From Mycobacterium sp. AT1 (lineage in GTDB: Bacteria > Actinomycetota > Actinomycetes > Mycobacteriales > Mycobacteriaceae): DNA of 64,000 nucleotides. How positions within the stretch are numbered: position 1 is the first letter of the stretch; each line of letters opens with the position of its first letter. Shown here piece by piece: positions 8,131 through 14,513 of this stretch. The DNA is taken from contig NZ_MVOC01000073.1 in the NCBI RefSeq assembly GCF_002043095.1, positions 28,457 through 92,456 on the forward strand, in the 5' to 3' direction. The translations under genes were made by a program, and so were the position numbers. Below the pieces are notes generated by a model. It was not told where the DNA came from. It did not search any database and was given only the letters and a program-made list of their open reading frames with translations.

Positions 8131-8196
8131 ATGCCTAAGAGGGGCGGCACGGGACCGGGGTGGGGGTCACCCGGGGCGGGTAGGTCGAGCGCGTAG
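8131..8196 (+). other. 21-codon ORF resembling a terminase small subunit N terminus
   Basis: ATG 8131 is preceded by AGGGGGAG at good spacing. The peptide begins MPKRGGTGPGWGSPG and stops at 8196. A Gly-rich start with GPGWG is common at the N terminus of some actinophage small terminase subunits, so this may be what is left of a packaging gene. The rest of 8075-8253 shows an A/T-rich tract (8094-8110) unusual for this DNA and no other gene. Confidence 0.3.
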
Positions 8197-8253
8197 ACGG
8201 GTCCTGCTGAGGCTGTGAGGGCCGGAAGGACATCGGGCGGGTCGACGTGGGTT

Positions 8254-8532
8254 TCAGGTGTGGTCGACGAGCGGAGCGTCGAGCACGCGGCCACGCGCTG
8301 CAGTGTCGACGGTTCGCGCGGGGATCGCGACGACGTTGCGATGGTCGATGCCGAGTGGATTGGTTATGTCGCGGATCCGGTCGTGGTTGGCGGCGACGAC
8401 GCCGATCATCGCGACGTCCTGGTCTTGGTCCTCGACGTAGACCGACGGCCTGGTCCTCGTCGTCGTGGTGCAGTTGCAGATTCCGCCGAGCGGACCGGCG
8501 GGGCAGGTGTCGGCGTGGGTGCCGGTGCTCAT
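8254..8532 (-). CDS. Hypothetical phage-type protein
   Basis: 92 residues from ATG 8532 with a GAGGAC ribosome site. The N-terminal part has three cysteines (TCPAGPLGGICNC). The rest contains VAMIGVVAANHDRIRDITNP. I do not recognise it. It is the last gene of the leftward operon of the element, separated from the preceding gene by a strong hairpin at 8559-8617. Confidence 0.45.
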   Translation of the reverse strand: MSTGTHADTCPAGPLGGICNCTTTTRTRPSVYVEDQDQDVAMIGVVAANHDRIRDITNPLGIDHRNVVAIPARTVDTAARGRVLDAPLVDHT

Positions 8533-8558
8533 GTCATGGTCCTCGTCGTGGTGGTGGG

Positions 8559-8617
8559 CCTGACGGCCGGCGCGCCAGGAAGGTAACCGGGACTTCCGTC
8601 CCGCGCCGGCCGTCAGG
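8559..8617 (-). terminator. Nested 16-bp perfect hairpin
   Basis: Arms CCTGACGGCCGGCGCG (8559-8574) and its exact complement (8602-8617) enclose a loop that contains a second small hairpin (CGGGAC/GTCCCG). It lies just after the stop of the 259-residue protein gene, inside the leftward operon. It is probably a terminator or a transcript-stability element. Confidence 0.6.
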
Positions 8618-8628
8618 TGTTCGTGGTG

Positions 8629-9408
8629 CTACCGGTTGAAACCGGCGGCGTTCGCGCATGCGGCGTGTTTGCGCGCCACGTCTTCGGTGTCCAATCGGTA
8701 CTGCTCGGCGCGCTTCTTGAACTCGTCGAGCGTGGCGAGCTTGAGCGGAAGGTTGCAACGCGCCAGTACCCACGCGCTGACCTCGCGTGCCCTCTCTTCG
8801 CGGGCCATGTCGATGGCGGGTTCGTAGTCGGCGAGACGTGCCGGCGTCAGCACGACGATCGGGTCGGCGCTGATCCTGACGCCGGCGACGGCTGCGAGCG
8901 CGTAGAACCCGTTCGCGGCTGTCGCCCATGCCCTCACGGCAATCTGCGCGTTGTGCAGGTGGGTCATGGTCGCCACGCCGCGTGCGACGGCGCCGGTGGC
9001 GTCCTTGAGGTTCACGCCGGCTTTCGCGGCGGCGGCGAGGTTCGCCGCGTGGTCGTCGAGCGCGTCGACCCAGCTGTCGAGAATGTCGTCCGCGTGGTCC
9101 TTGAGTGCCGCCAACATCAGCTGCTCGGCGCGGGCGCGCGCGTCGGCGAGGATATTCCCGTCGGTGAGTTGCGCGTTGAGCGCCATCATTCGAATGACCG
9201 GGTCGGTGACGTAGTTGCGACCCTCCTCGATGGCGTCGAGGACGGCGCGGTGCAGATCCTCCTTCTTGCAAATGGTTTGGTTGGCTGCTGCGAGGAACGC
9301 TTCCGCGTCGGCGACCTGCTCGAAGTATTCGGGGGGCAGCCGAACGTCGAGAGTGTCGGCAGCATTGGTGACGGCTTGGGCGCGGGTGTGAGCCGAGATT
9401 CCGGGCAT
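8629..9408 (-). CDS. Hypothetical phage-type protein, helical
   Basis: 259 residues from ATG 9408, which follows AAAGGAC. The frame is open further upstream, but that part is out-of-frame overlap with the previous gene. The protein is almost entirely predicted helix, rich in Ala, with no signal peptide. Segments such as LPPEYFEQVADAEAFLAAANQTI and ARAEQLMLAALKDHADDILDSW give no recognised family. It is the largest product of the leftward operon. It could be structural or replicative; no function assigned. Confidence 0.6.
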   Translation of the reverse strand: MPGISAHTRAQAVTNAADTLDVRLPPEYFEQVADAEAFLAAANQTICKKEDLHRAVLDAIEEGRNYVTDPVIRMMALNAQLTDGNILADARARAEQLMLAALKDHADDILDSWVDALDDHAANLAAAAKAGVNLKDATGAVARGVATMTHLHNAQIAVRAWATAANGFYALAAVAGVRISADPIVVLTPARLADYEPAIDMAREERAREVSAWVLARCNLPLKLATLDEFKKRAEQYRLDTEDVARKHAACANAAGFNR

Positions 9409-9443
9409 GTTGGGTGTCCTTTTCCGGTTGTGGGTTGTGAGGG

Positions 9444-9779
9444 TCAGCTGTAACGGAAGTCGCTGTGCGAACTGGGCTCTCGCCGATCTGGTGTCGTGCG
9501 GCCGACGGTTCGTCCGCCCGGAAGTCCGGGCAGGATGTCGCTTTCGTCGTCGAGGGTGGCGAACAGCTCCTTCGCCCATTGCCGCTGTTCGTCGGTGTAC
9601 TCGCCGGGATCGTCGGCGTCGTCCTGGTCGTCGCCGTCGTCGGATCCGCTGAAGAGGTTGCTTGCGAAGCGCCGGTCGGCGGCGCCGTGTGCGTCGGGGT
9701 CTTTCAGGCGTCCGCGGAGCTGACGAAGCTCGTCGTCGGTCAGGCTCGCGATAAGGCGGGCGCGCTCTTGGTTGTTCAT
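9444..9779 (-). CDS. Small acidic phage-type protein
   Basis: 111 residues. A helical N terminus (NNQERARLIASLTDDELRQL) is followed by an acidic low-complexity segment (GSDDGDDQDDADDPGEY) and a basic tail. ATG 9779 forms an ATGA overlap with the upstream stop and has a GGAAGGGAAG ribosome site, so translation is coupled. The composition is reminiscent of scaffold-like or DNA-mimic proteins, but nothing specific can be claimed. Confidence 0.6.
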   Translation of the reverse strand: MNNQERARLIASLTDDELRQLRGRLKDPDAHGAADRRFASNLFSGSDDGDDQDDADDPGEYTDEQRQWAKELFATLDDESDILPGLPGGRTVGRTTPDRREPSSHSDFRYS

Positions 9780-10162
9780 TTCTTCCCTTCCAGGTGTTGG
9801 CGTATCGCCAGTTCGTCGACGAACCAGGAGCCGGCGATCTTCTGGCCCCCGAGCTTCGGAGCCAGTCGTCGGGCGTGCCGTTCCGAGATGCCCAGGCGGA
9901 CAGCTACTTCGGCGATCGTCACGTTTGGTCGGTCCACGTCGGCAGCCTTGCTGATGGCGGGTGAACGCGTGTCCGACGGTCCGCCGTAGGACATAACTTC
10001 GTGAAGTTTGCAGGCCAGGGCTTCGTAGGTCTGGTAAGGAACGCCGGACATTTTGCGGTGTTTGACGGCGATCAGCGCACTGTCCCGCGCCGCTCGCAGC
10101 GCCGGCCCGGAGAGGACCACGAACCCGACGCCTTGCATCAGGCCGGACTCTGCGGCGGTCAT
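9776..10162 (-). CDS. Helix-turn-helix protein of the element
   Basis: 128 residues from ATG 10162, which overlaps the WhiB-like gene stop in ATGA. The C-terminal third carries a MerR/excisionase-like helix-turn-helix: VTIAEVAVRLGISERHARRL followed by a wing (GSWFVDELAIRQHL). The N-terminal part (VVLSGPALRAARDSALIAVKHR) is typical of small phage DNA-binding proteins. It probably binds element DNA; the target is unknown. Confidence 0.6.
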   Translation of the reverse strand: MTAAESGLMQGVGFVVLSGPALRAARDSALIAVKHRKMSGVPYQTYEALACKLHEVMSYGGPSDTRSPAISKAADVDRPNVTIAEVAVRLGISERHARRLAPKLGGQKIAGSWFVDELAIRQHLEGKK

Positions 10163-10494
10163 GATCCCGTCCCGGAGGCGCCGAGCGTGGCCGGCGTCGC
10201 GGTCTTCGACGGCGTCCCGGCAGTTGTGATCACCACGCCGGCGACAACGCCGCGCGGCCGACGTGACTTCGGCAACGCGTCGAGCCACGCTCGGCACTGC
10301 ATCTGGGCCTCGCAGCCGGCGCAGAGCCGCAGGGCTTCGCGGCGGGCGTCGTCGAGTTCGGTCTTGGTGAGCCGGCCGGCCGCGTGGTGCTCGCTGATGG
10401 TCCGCTCGTAGAGGTCGCAGTGGGCCTTGCACGCGGCACCCGGCAACGCCGGGATTTCAGCGGCGAGCGCCGCCATGTGCGTCCAGTTCGTCAT
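10159..10494 (-). CDS. WhiB-like iron-sulfur regulator of phage type
   Basis: 111 residues from ATG 10494. The cysteine pattern Cys22 ... Cys58-x2-Cys61-x5-Cys67 (LCAGCEAQMQC) is that of WhiB proteins, which bind a 4Fe-4S cluster. It is followed by the conserved RGVVAG turn at about residues 81-86. Small WhiB-like proteins are known from mycobacteriophages such as TM4, where one represses host whiB2. Cys26 is an extra cysteine. The start codon shares its A with the TAA of the upstream gene. Likely role: a transcription co-factor acting on element or host promoters. Confidence 0.75.
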   Translation of the reverse strand: MTNWTHMAALAAEIPALPGAACKAHCDLYERTISEHHAAGRLTKTELDDARREALRLCAGCEAQMQCRAWLDALPKSRRPRGVVAGVVITTAGTPSKTATPATLGASGTGS

Positions 10495-10880
10495 TACAGC
10501 CGCACCAGGTGTGCCCGAAGTTCCTGCGCGACGGGGTCGATCGTCACTTCGAAGAAGCCGCTCGACCGCCCATATGGGTCGTCCCGCAGATCGGTTACCG
10601 ACGACTGCAGTTGCTCGGCGGTGGGATCCGGATGCCAGACGCAATGTGCGGTCCCGTTGCCTGCCGGAACGATCTCGACTGTCGTTTCGACGAGACGCCC
10701 GTCGGAGTAACGGCCGTCGGAGTGGCGTCCCCCGTCGCCAAACTGCGCGGCCAAGCCGAGGACAACGCGTTGCGACTCGGCCGGGAACTCACTGGTGCCC
10801 GATTTGAGCACCGCAGCGGCGTATTTCAGTGCGTCGTCGGCCCGGACGGGGGTCGGGTTGCGTCGTTCTTGGTCTGGCAT
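10494..10880 (-). CDS. Hypothetical phage-type protein
   Basis: 128 residues from ATG 10880. The middle holds a short duplication (DGRHSDGRYSDGRL), and the C-terminal half has a beta-strand-rich pattern (TVEIVPAGNGTAHCVW ... FFEVTIDPVAQELRAHLV). No family recognised. The stop overlaps the WhiB-like start (TAATG), and the preceding gene stops 5 nt upstream, so it is part of one tightly packed operon. Confidence 0.55.
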   Translation of the reverse strand: MPDQERRNPTPVRADDALKYAAAVLKSGTSEFPAESQRVVLGLAAQFGDGGRHSDGRYSDGRLVETTVEIVPAGNGTAHCVWHPDPTAEQLQSSVTDLRDDPYGRSSGFFEVTIDPVAQELRAHLVRL

Positions 10881-10885
10881 CAGGG

Positions 10886-11161
10886 TCACTCCGGGGTGTC
10901 GTCGGGTTGATAAATGGGCTCGCTGAATGAGCGGGTGGGGTAAGCCGGCGCGTCCTGGTGCTCGACCTCGGGTGGACTCGGTGTGCAGCATCGGGTGGCG
11001 CCGGCGGGCGGGGCAGCGAGGCGCATACGGGCAACGCACGGAATTGGCCGGGGCGCGCCGTTGGGGCGCTTGCACCACCTGTGCGGCGGCGCTTGGCAGT
11101 TCGGGCATTCCCGGTCCATTGCCGCGTCGGCATAGACCTCTTCGAACACTCGCGACCTCAC
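10886..11161 (-). CDS. Small zinc-finger-type phage protein
   Basis: 91 residues from GTG 11161. CPNCQAPPHRWCKRPNG followed by PCVARMRL is the short C-x2-C ... C zinc-ribbon pattern often seen in small actinophage proteins. The start overlaps the stop of a preceding short ORF in GTGA. Function unknown; nucleic-acid binding is plausible. Confidence 0.5.
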   Translation of the reverse strand: MRSRVFEEVYADAAMDRECPNCQAPPHRWCKRPNGAPRPIPCVARMRLAAPPAGATRCCTPSPPEVEHQDAPAYPTRSFSEPIYQPDDTPE

Positions 11162-11280
11162 GACGCGGCCACCTCATTCCACGCGCGCGCGGTCTGTGGG
11201 TCACCGAGAAGTCCCCGGTTTGCGTAACCCCGTACGGAGATTCGGCAGGGGGATTCGAGCGGTCGTGCACGCCAGTGCAT
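11158..11280 (-). CDS. Short ORF (40 residues) upstream of the zinc-finger gene
   Basis: ATG 11280 opens a 40-codon frame ending in a GTGA overlap with the next gene; such overlaps mark the real junctions in this operon. The peptide ends GYANRGLLGDPQTARAWNEV. The frame is open much further upstream, through the palindromic repeats, but that part is unlikely to be coding. No function known. Confidence 0.35.
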   Translation of the reverse strand: MHWRARPLESPCRISVRGYANRGLLGDPQTARAWNEVAAS

Positions 11281-11344
11281 GACCGGATGGAGTATCCCTA
11301 AGTACGTGGGTATTCCTATGTTGCACGTACGGGGGTGCACCTTA

Positions 11345-11509
11345 GGTGCACGGAAACCGTGCAGCGTCGGAAAGTGTTGAGGTGCACCCCTAGTCGTGCA
11401 CCTCTGTAGGTTTCGTGGTGCACGGATGCCGTGCACCACCACGGCTCTCGTAGGTGCACGGTTTCCGTGCACCACCACGACTCTGTTAGGTGCACGGTTT
11501 TCGTGCACC
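11345..11509. repeat. Five 21-bp palindromes at exact 36-bp spacing (iteron-like)
   Basis: Copies begin at 11345, 11381, 11417, 11453 and 11489, each exactly 36 bp apart. The unit is an inverted repeat with arms GGTGCACGG and CCGTGCACC around a 3-bp centre. Copies 3 and 4 are perfect. Copies 1, 2 and 5 have small changes; copy 1 ends CCGTGCAG. The spacers between copies 3, 4 and 5 are also alike (ACCACGRCTCT). The array lies 13 bp downstream of the replication-type winged-helix gene. Ordered repeats beside such a gene suggest an origin of replication, a partition site or a multi-site operator. Confidence 0.85.
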
Positions 11510-11522
11510 ACGACGGCGGGTC

Positions 11523-11969
11523 TCATTGGTCCGTTCTCCGTCTGGAGGGCAGCACGATCGGCTCCTTGGCGACGACCAGTTCTTCGTCGGTGAAGCGGCG
11601 CCCGCCGGCACAGATCGCGTAGGCGCACCGTTGCTTGACTACCTGCCCGTCGCGGGTGAACCCGCGCCGCACAAGTCGCCCGTCGTCTTCGGCTCGCTGT
11701 ATGGCGGCGGTGGCGCGATCCCGGTTGAGTCCCCATCCGAGTTCAACAGAGATCTGCGTGGCCGACGTTTCCCAAGCCTTCTGGCCGGCCTTGGTGGACG
11801 CGCGAGACAGCATCAGCAGGATCACGGCCAGGCCGTCGGAGCCGAGCGCGCGGTGGTGCGCACCGACGCGAATCAGTTCGTCGGAGACGACAGTGTAGCC
11901 CTTGCGTACGGGGTCGCCGAAGACCTGAATTGGGTTGCGGTGTCCCATCGCGTCACACCACCTCGCCAC
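11523..11969 (-). CDS. Winged-helix replication-type protein of the element
   Basis: 148 residues from GTG 11969. VRKGYTVVSDELIRVGAHHRALGSDGLAVILLMLSRA is followed by a helix-turn-helix (ETSATQISVELGWGLNRDRATAAIQRAEDDGRLVRR) and a beta-wing (GQVVKQRCAYAICAG). This layout is that of small phage or plasmid replication or operator-binding winged-helix proteins. It is cotranscribed with the excisionase-like gene. The palindrome array begins only 13 bp after its stop, making it the best candidate to bind the array. It could alternatively be a transcription regulator. Confidence 0.65.
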   Translation of the reverse strand: MARWCDAMGHRNPIQVFGDPVRKGYTVVSDELIRVGAHHRALGSDGLAVILLMLSRASTKAGQKAWETSATQISVELGWGLNRDRATAAIQRAEDDGRLVRRGFTRDGQVVKQRCAYAICAGGRRFTDEELVVAKEPIVLPSRRRTDQ

Positions 11970-11984
11970 GGCGCTGCGCGGGGG

Positions 11985-12110
11985 TCATGGCGCGCTCGCC
12001 TTATCCCGGTGGTGCCGGCTCCGCTCGTCCGCACGCGTGCCAGGGACCGAATGGCCGGCGCTCCGTGCCCAGTCGACCAGGACGAACCCGTCCCTATCGT
12101 CGCCTGCCAT
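11985..12110 (-). CDS. Short ORF (41 residues)
   Basis: ATG 12110 to TGA 11985, between the replication-type gene and the 66-residue gene. The peptide starts MAGDDRDGFVLVDWARSAGH. Codon use is compatible with the neighbours, and the frame fills an otherwise empty gap in a compact operon. There is no homology I can name. Confidence 0.35.
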   Translation of the reverse strand: MAGDDRDGFVLVDWARSAGHSVPGTRADERSRHHRDKASAP

Positions 12111-12163
12111 CACGCACCCTTCGCTTCATCGTTTGTAGAAACTGACTCCCGAGGCCGTGGCGC

Positions 12164-12364
12164 CTACGGGCTCTTGGCGACCTGTTGGATGACGGCCCGG
12201 TATTCGCGTCTGGCGCGGCCGAGGTGTTCGGTCACGGCGATGGTGAGGACGTCGCCTTCGGCGCTCACGTATGCGCGGGCATCCCAACCGTCCGCCTGCG
12301 CGATGGGGAACACTTCGCTTGCGGCCGCGAGGCGTGCCGCGATCTGGTGCGCTTCGGTGGTCAC
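12164..12364 (-). CDS. Small hypothetical phage-type protein
   Basis: 66 residues from GTG 12364, which overlaps the excisionase-like stop in GTGA. The sequence alternates helix and strand (IAARLAAASEVFPIAQADGW, then AYVSAEGDVLTIAVTEHL). No family recognised. Tight coupling to the excisionase gene supports it as real. Confidence 0.5.
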   Translation of the reverse strand: MTTEAHQIAARLAAASEVFPIAQADGWDARAYVSAEGDVLTIAVTEHLGRARREYRAVIQQVAKSP

Positions 12365-12582
12365 GCGCTGATTCCGCGCGGAGCGTCGGTGCGCTGAGCC
12401 ATGTTTCGTTCGAGGTAGTTGAGGACTGCCGTCCGGGCGTAGAGCACACGCTTGCCGTTCTTGATGAACGGCACTCCGCGGCCGAGGTAGCGGTCCTGCG
12501 CGAGGCTGTTCGTGGTCGTGCGCATCAGGTCAGCGAGTTCGGCGGGCGTCAGCAGTGGCGGCAGGGCGTCTAACTCGATCAT
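12361..12582 (-). CDS. Excisionase-like helix-turn-helix protein
   Basis: 73 residues from ATG 12582, with GGAG 6 nt upstream; ATG 12594 is an alternative. The MerR/AlpA-type helix-turn-helix LLTPAELADLMRTTTNSLAQD is followed by a wing (GVPFIKNGKRVLYARTAVLNYL), typical of Xis proteins that direct excision by tyrosine integrases. It is the first gene of the leftward operon, divergent from the repressor. It may also act as an activator of the operon. Confidence 0.7.
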   Translation of the reverse strand: MIELDALPPLLTPAELADLMRTTTNSLAQDRYLGRGVPFIKNGKRVLYARTAVLNYLERNMAQRTDAPRGISA

Positions 12583-12591
12583 TCGGTGCTC

Positions 12592-12709
12592 CATTTTTGA
12601 TCGCTTCTGCGATTCGTTCGATCGCATGCGCTTTATCTCTATCAGTTGGAGAACGAACAATCAAGGATCAACCTTGCTACCTCATTTTTGATCGCATACA
12701 GTCGCCGAA
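12592..12709. promoter_or_regulatory. Divergent repressor/excisionase control region with repeated operator
   Basis: CATTTTTGATCGC occurs twice in direct orientation (12592-12604 and 12683-12695), one copy at each end of the region. A palindrome ATCGC-TTCT-GCGAT lies at 12600-12613. The box TACAGT (12697-12702) is 6 nt before ATG 12709, giving a leaderless promoter for the repressor. The right repeat falls in its -35 area, as expected for autoregulation. Confidence 0.6.
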
Positions 12710-13215
12710 TGGCAGGGAAGAAGTCAGATCTCGGACCCATTGGCGAGAACGTCGCGCAGACGGTGCGACGGTTCCGCGAGTTGCGGCGGTTCGGCTACGC
12801 GGATCTGAGCCGAAAGCTGGCAAAGTACGGGCGCGAAATCCCCCCACTCGGATTGCGCCGGATCGAGTCTGGCGAGCGCCGGGTCGACGCCGACGACCTG
12901 GCCGCGCTCGCGGTTGCGCTCAACGTGTCGCCGCTCGCGTTGCTTCTGCCGATGGAAGATAGTCGCGTTCTGCCGGCCGACGAGGATGCCCACCCGTCCG
13001 AAGAGATTTGGCGATGGGGTCGCGGCTTCTCCCCGCTGGGAATCCTTCCGGGCGAGGGGCTTTCGAGTAGCGACGCCCCGATATTCGCGTTCGTCGAGGC
13101 ATCGAACCCGAACCCATCCGAATACCTCGGAGTGGACATCGAAGAACTCAAGTCGCTCAGCGAGGCGATGAGCAAGTTCGTGAAGAAGGTCGGTCCTAGT
13201 GGCGACGATAAGTAA
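12709..13215 (+). CDS. XRE-type repressor (immunity-type regulator)
   Basis: 168 residues. The N-terminal third is a helix-turn-helix of the XRE type: ENVAQTVRRFRELRRFGYADLSRKLAKYG ... LRRIESGERRVDADDLAALAVALNVSPLALLLP, at about residues 10-80. The C-terminal part has no recognised domain. The start at 12709 is fixed by a leaderless promoter. Its last 17 bp overlap the integrase start, so repressor and integrase are cotranscribed and probably co-regulated, as in compact integrative elements. Confidence 0.75.
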   Translation: MAGKKSDLGPIGENVAQTVRRFRELRRFGYADLSRKLAKYGREIPPLGLRRIESGERRVDADDLAALAVALNVSPLALLLPMEDSRVLPADEDAHPSEEIWRWGRGFSPLGILPGEGLSSSDAPIFAFVEASNPNPSEYLGVDIEELKSLSEAMSKFVKKVGPSGDDK

Positions 13216-14335
13216 GTACCAAACAGCGAGCGGCACAACGCTTTACCGTGTTCGGTACCGTACGCCAGAGCACAAACAGACAGACAAACGCGGGTTTAAG
13301 ACGAAGCGCGCCGCCGAGGCTTTCGCCGCCGAGGTCGAGGTCTCGAAGATGCGCGGCGAGTACATCGCACCGGCCCTCGGGAAGGTCACAGTCGCCGAAC
13401 TGTCGAGCGTGTGGCTCGGCCGCAAAGAGCAAGCCACGGCGCCGAGCAACTACCGAATGATCGAGTCCGCATGGCGGGTCCACGTCCGACCCCGATGGGG
13501 CGCGGTCAGCGTTGTCGACGTGGACGTCCTTGCCGTCGAAGCGTGGGTTACCAAGATGGTCAGCAAGGGCGCCGGCGCCACGACGGTGCTACGAGCACAC
13601 GGCGTCCTGTCGGGCATCTTGACCGATGCGGTCAAAGCGAGACGCCTCGCCGTCAACCCGGCGAAGGGCATCGAAGGGCTACCGCGAAAGTCGGCCAAGC
13701 GCCATGTCTACCTGTCGTCGACCGACGTCGCGCGCCTGGCCGATGAAGCCGGCGAGCACCGCGCCCTCGTCTTGACGCTGGCCTACTGCGGCATCCGATG
13801 GGGTGAAGCAGTAGCGCTGCGGGTGCGCGACGTCGAGTTCCTGCGGCGGCGACTGTCCATCCATGAGAACGCCGTACAACTCGGCGTGGACCACGCCGTC
13901 GGCGCGACCAAGGGTCGCAAGGCGCGATCGGTCCCCGTCCCCACGTTCGTGCTCGACGAGCTTGCAGCGCTGTGCACCGGCAAGGCCTGCGACGCGCTGG
14001 TGTTCACCGGCAGGGCCGGCGGTGGGTACCTCCCACGCCCCAAGTCGGCGGGCGGATGGTTCGCCGCCGCGGTGAAGCGCGCCGGCGTTCAGGCCATCAC
14101 CCCGCACGACCTCCGCCACACCTGCGCGTCCCTCTCGGTGAGCGCCGGCGTCAACGTCCTGGCGCTACAGCGGATGCTCGGACACACCTCCGCGAAGGTC
14201 ACGCTCGACACCTACAGCGACCTATTCGATGACGACCTCGATGCCGTCGCGGTCACGCTCCATAGCCGGTACTCGGACTCAAGTGTGGGCAGAGTGTGGG
14301 CACAGGATGGGGACGCCGCTGCGCAGCGGGCATAA
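13199..14335 (+). CDS. int: Tyrosine recombinase integrase
   Basis: 378 residues. The N-terminal arm-type DNA-binding region (YRVRYRTPEHKQTDKRGFKTK) is followed by a SAM-like core-binding domain and the catalytic domain. Catalytic residues: Arg200 in YCGIRWGEA, His303 and Arg306 in HDLRHTCASL, His329 in MLGHTSAKVT, and the nucleophile Tyr339 in LDTYSDLF. All are present, so the enzyme looks intact. It would recombine the tRNA-Ser 3' end with the element attachment site. It lies directly beside attR. The start is GTG 13199 within the end of the repressor gene. Confidence 0.93.
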   Translation: MATISKYQTASGTTLYRVRYRTPEHKQTDKRGFKTKRAAEAFAAEVEVSKMRGEYIAPALGKVTVAELSSVWLGRKEQATAPSNYRMIESAWRVHVRPRWGAVSVVDVDVLAVEAWVTKMVSKGAGATTVLRAHGVLSGILTDAVKARRLAVNPAKGIEGLPRKSAKRHVYLSSTDVARLADEAGEHRALVLTLAYCGIRWGEAVALRVRDVEFLRRRLSIHENAVQLGVDHAVGATKGRKARSVPVPTFVLDELAALCTGKACDALVFTGRAGGGYLPRPKSAGGWFAAAVKRAGVQAITPHDLRHTCASLSVSAGVNVLALQRMLGHTSAKVTLDTYSDLFDDDLDAVAVTLHSRYSDSSVGRVWAQDGDAAAQRA

Positions 14336-14338
14336 AAA

Positions 14339-14372
14339 CAGCCCCTCACCTGCGTGAGCAGGATCGGGGCTG
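14339..14372 (+). terminator. Hairpin terminator after the integrase
   Basis: Arms CAGCCCC (14339-14345) and GGGGCTG (14366-14372) enclose an inner CCTGC/GCAGG stem. The left arm follows an A-rich stretch, so it can terminate both the integrase transcript and, on the other strand, the tRNA-Ser transcript. Confidence 0.65.
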
Positions 14373-14399
14373 TGGCGGTGGCGGAGGGATTTGAACCCT
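14373..14399. repeat. attR: 27-bp direct repeat within tRNA-Ser
   Basis: Identical to 3206-3232. It overlaps the 3' end of the intact tRNA-Ser gene, so the element supplied the tRNA end now in use. Confidence 0.9.
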
Positions 14400-14463
14400 C
14401 GGACGGGGGTTACCCGTCACACGCTTTCGAGGCGTGCTCCTTAGGCCGCTCGGACACGCCACC
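14376..14463 (-). tRNA. tRNA-Ser(CGA)
   Basis: 88 nt on the minus strand. The acceptor pairs GGTGGCG with CGCCACC. The anticodon loop CTCGAAA gives CGA (UCG codons), and there is a long variable arm as in class II tRNAs. The CCA end is not encoded. Its 3' end is the attachment site of the element. It lies beside tadA, as in M. tuberculosis. Confidence 0.95.
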
Positions 14464-14513
14464 GTGGGGCAGCTTACCGGGAAGGCGGCGCGGCCCCTAA
14501 TTGCCGCCGAAGC

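Larger units (their letters stand above)
3206..14399. mobile_element. 11.2-kb integrative element in tRNA-Ser(CGA), satellite-prophage-like
   Basis: The element is bounded by 27-bp direct repeats identical to the 3' end of the adjacent tRNA-Ser gene. It carries its own tyrosine integrase next to the right repeat. Seen in the sequence: integrase, XRE-type repressor, an excisionase-like protein, a long leftward run of small overlapping genes including a replication-type winged-helix protein and a WhiB-like protein, tandem palindromes, and a lower-GC cargo region at the left end. I recognised no capsid, portal, tail or large terminase gene. Known: M. tuberculosis carries an integrase fragment (Rv3751) at the same tRNA/tadA locus, and its phiRv1/phiRv2 elements are of similar size. 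Inference: a phage satellite, a decayed prophage or an integrative plasmid. Confidence 0.9.

Noticed and set aside
8215..8639. Plus-strand Asp/Gly/Arg-rich ORFs in the element
   Set aside because: They overlap minus-strand genes with better starts and coupling. Composition is that of shadow frames.
11345..11509. CRISPR-like array
   Set aside because: The repeats are regular, but the spacers are only 15 bp and resemble each other, and no cas gene is nearby. An iteron or operator array fits better.
11396..11622. Repetitive His/Thr-rich plus-strand ORFs across the palindromes
   Set aside because: They are direct translations of the 36-bp repeats in different frames, not genes.
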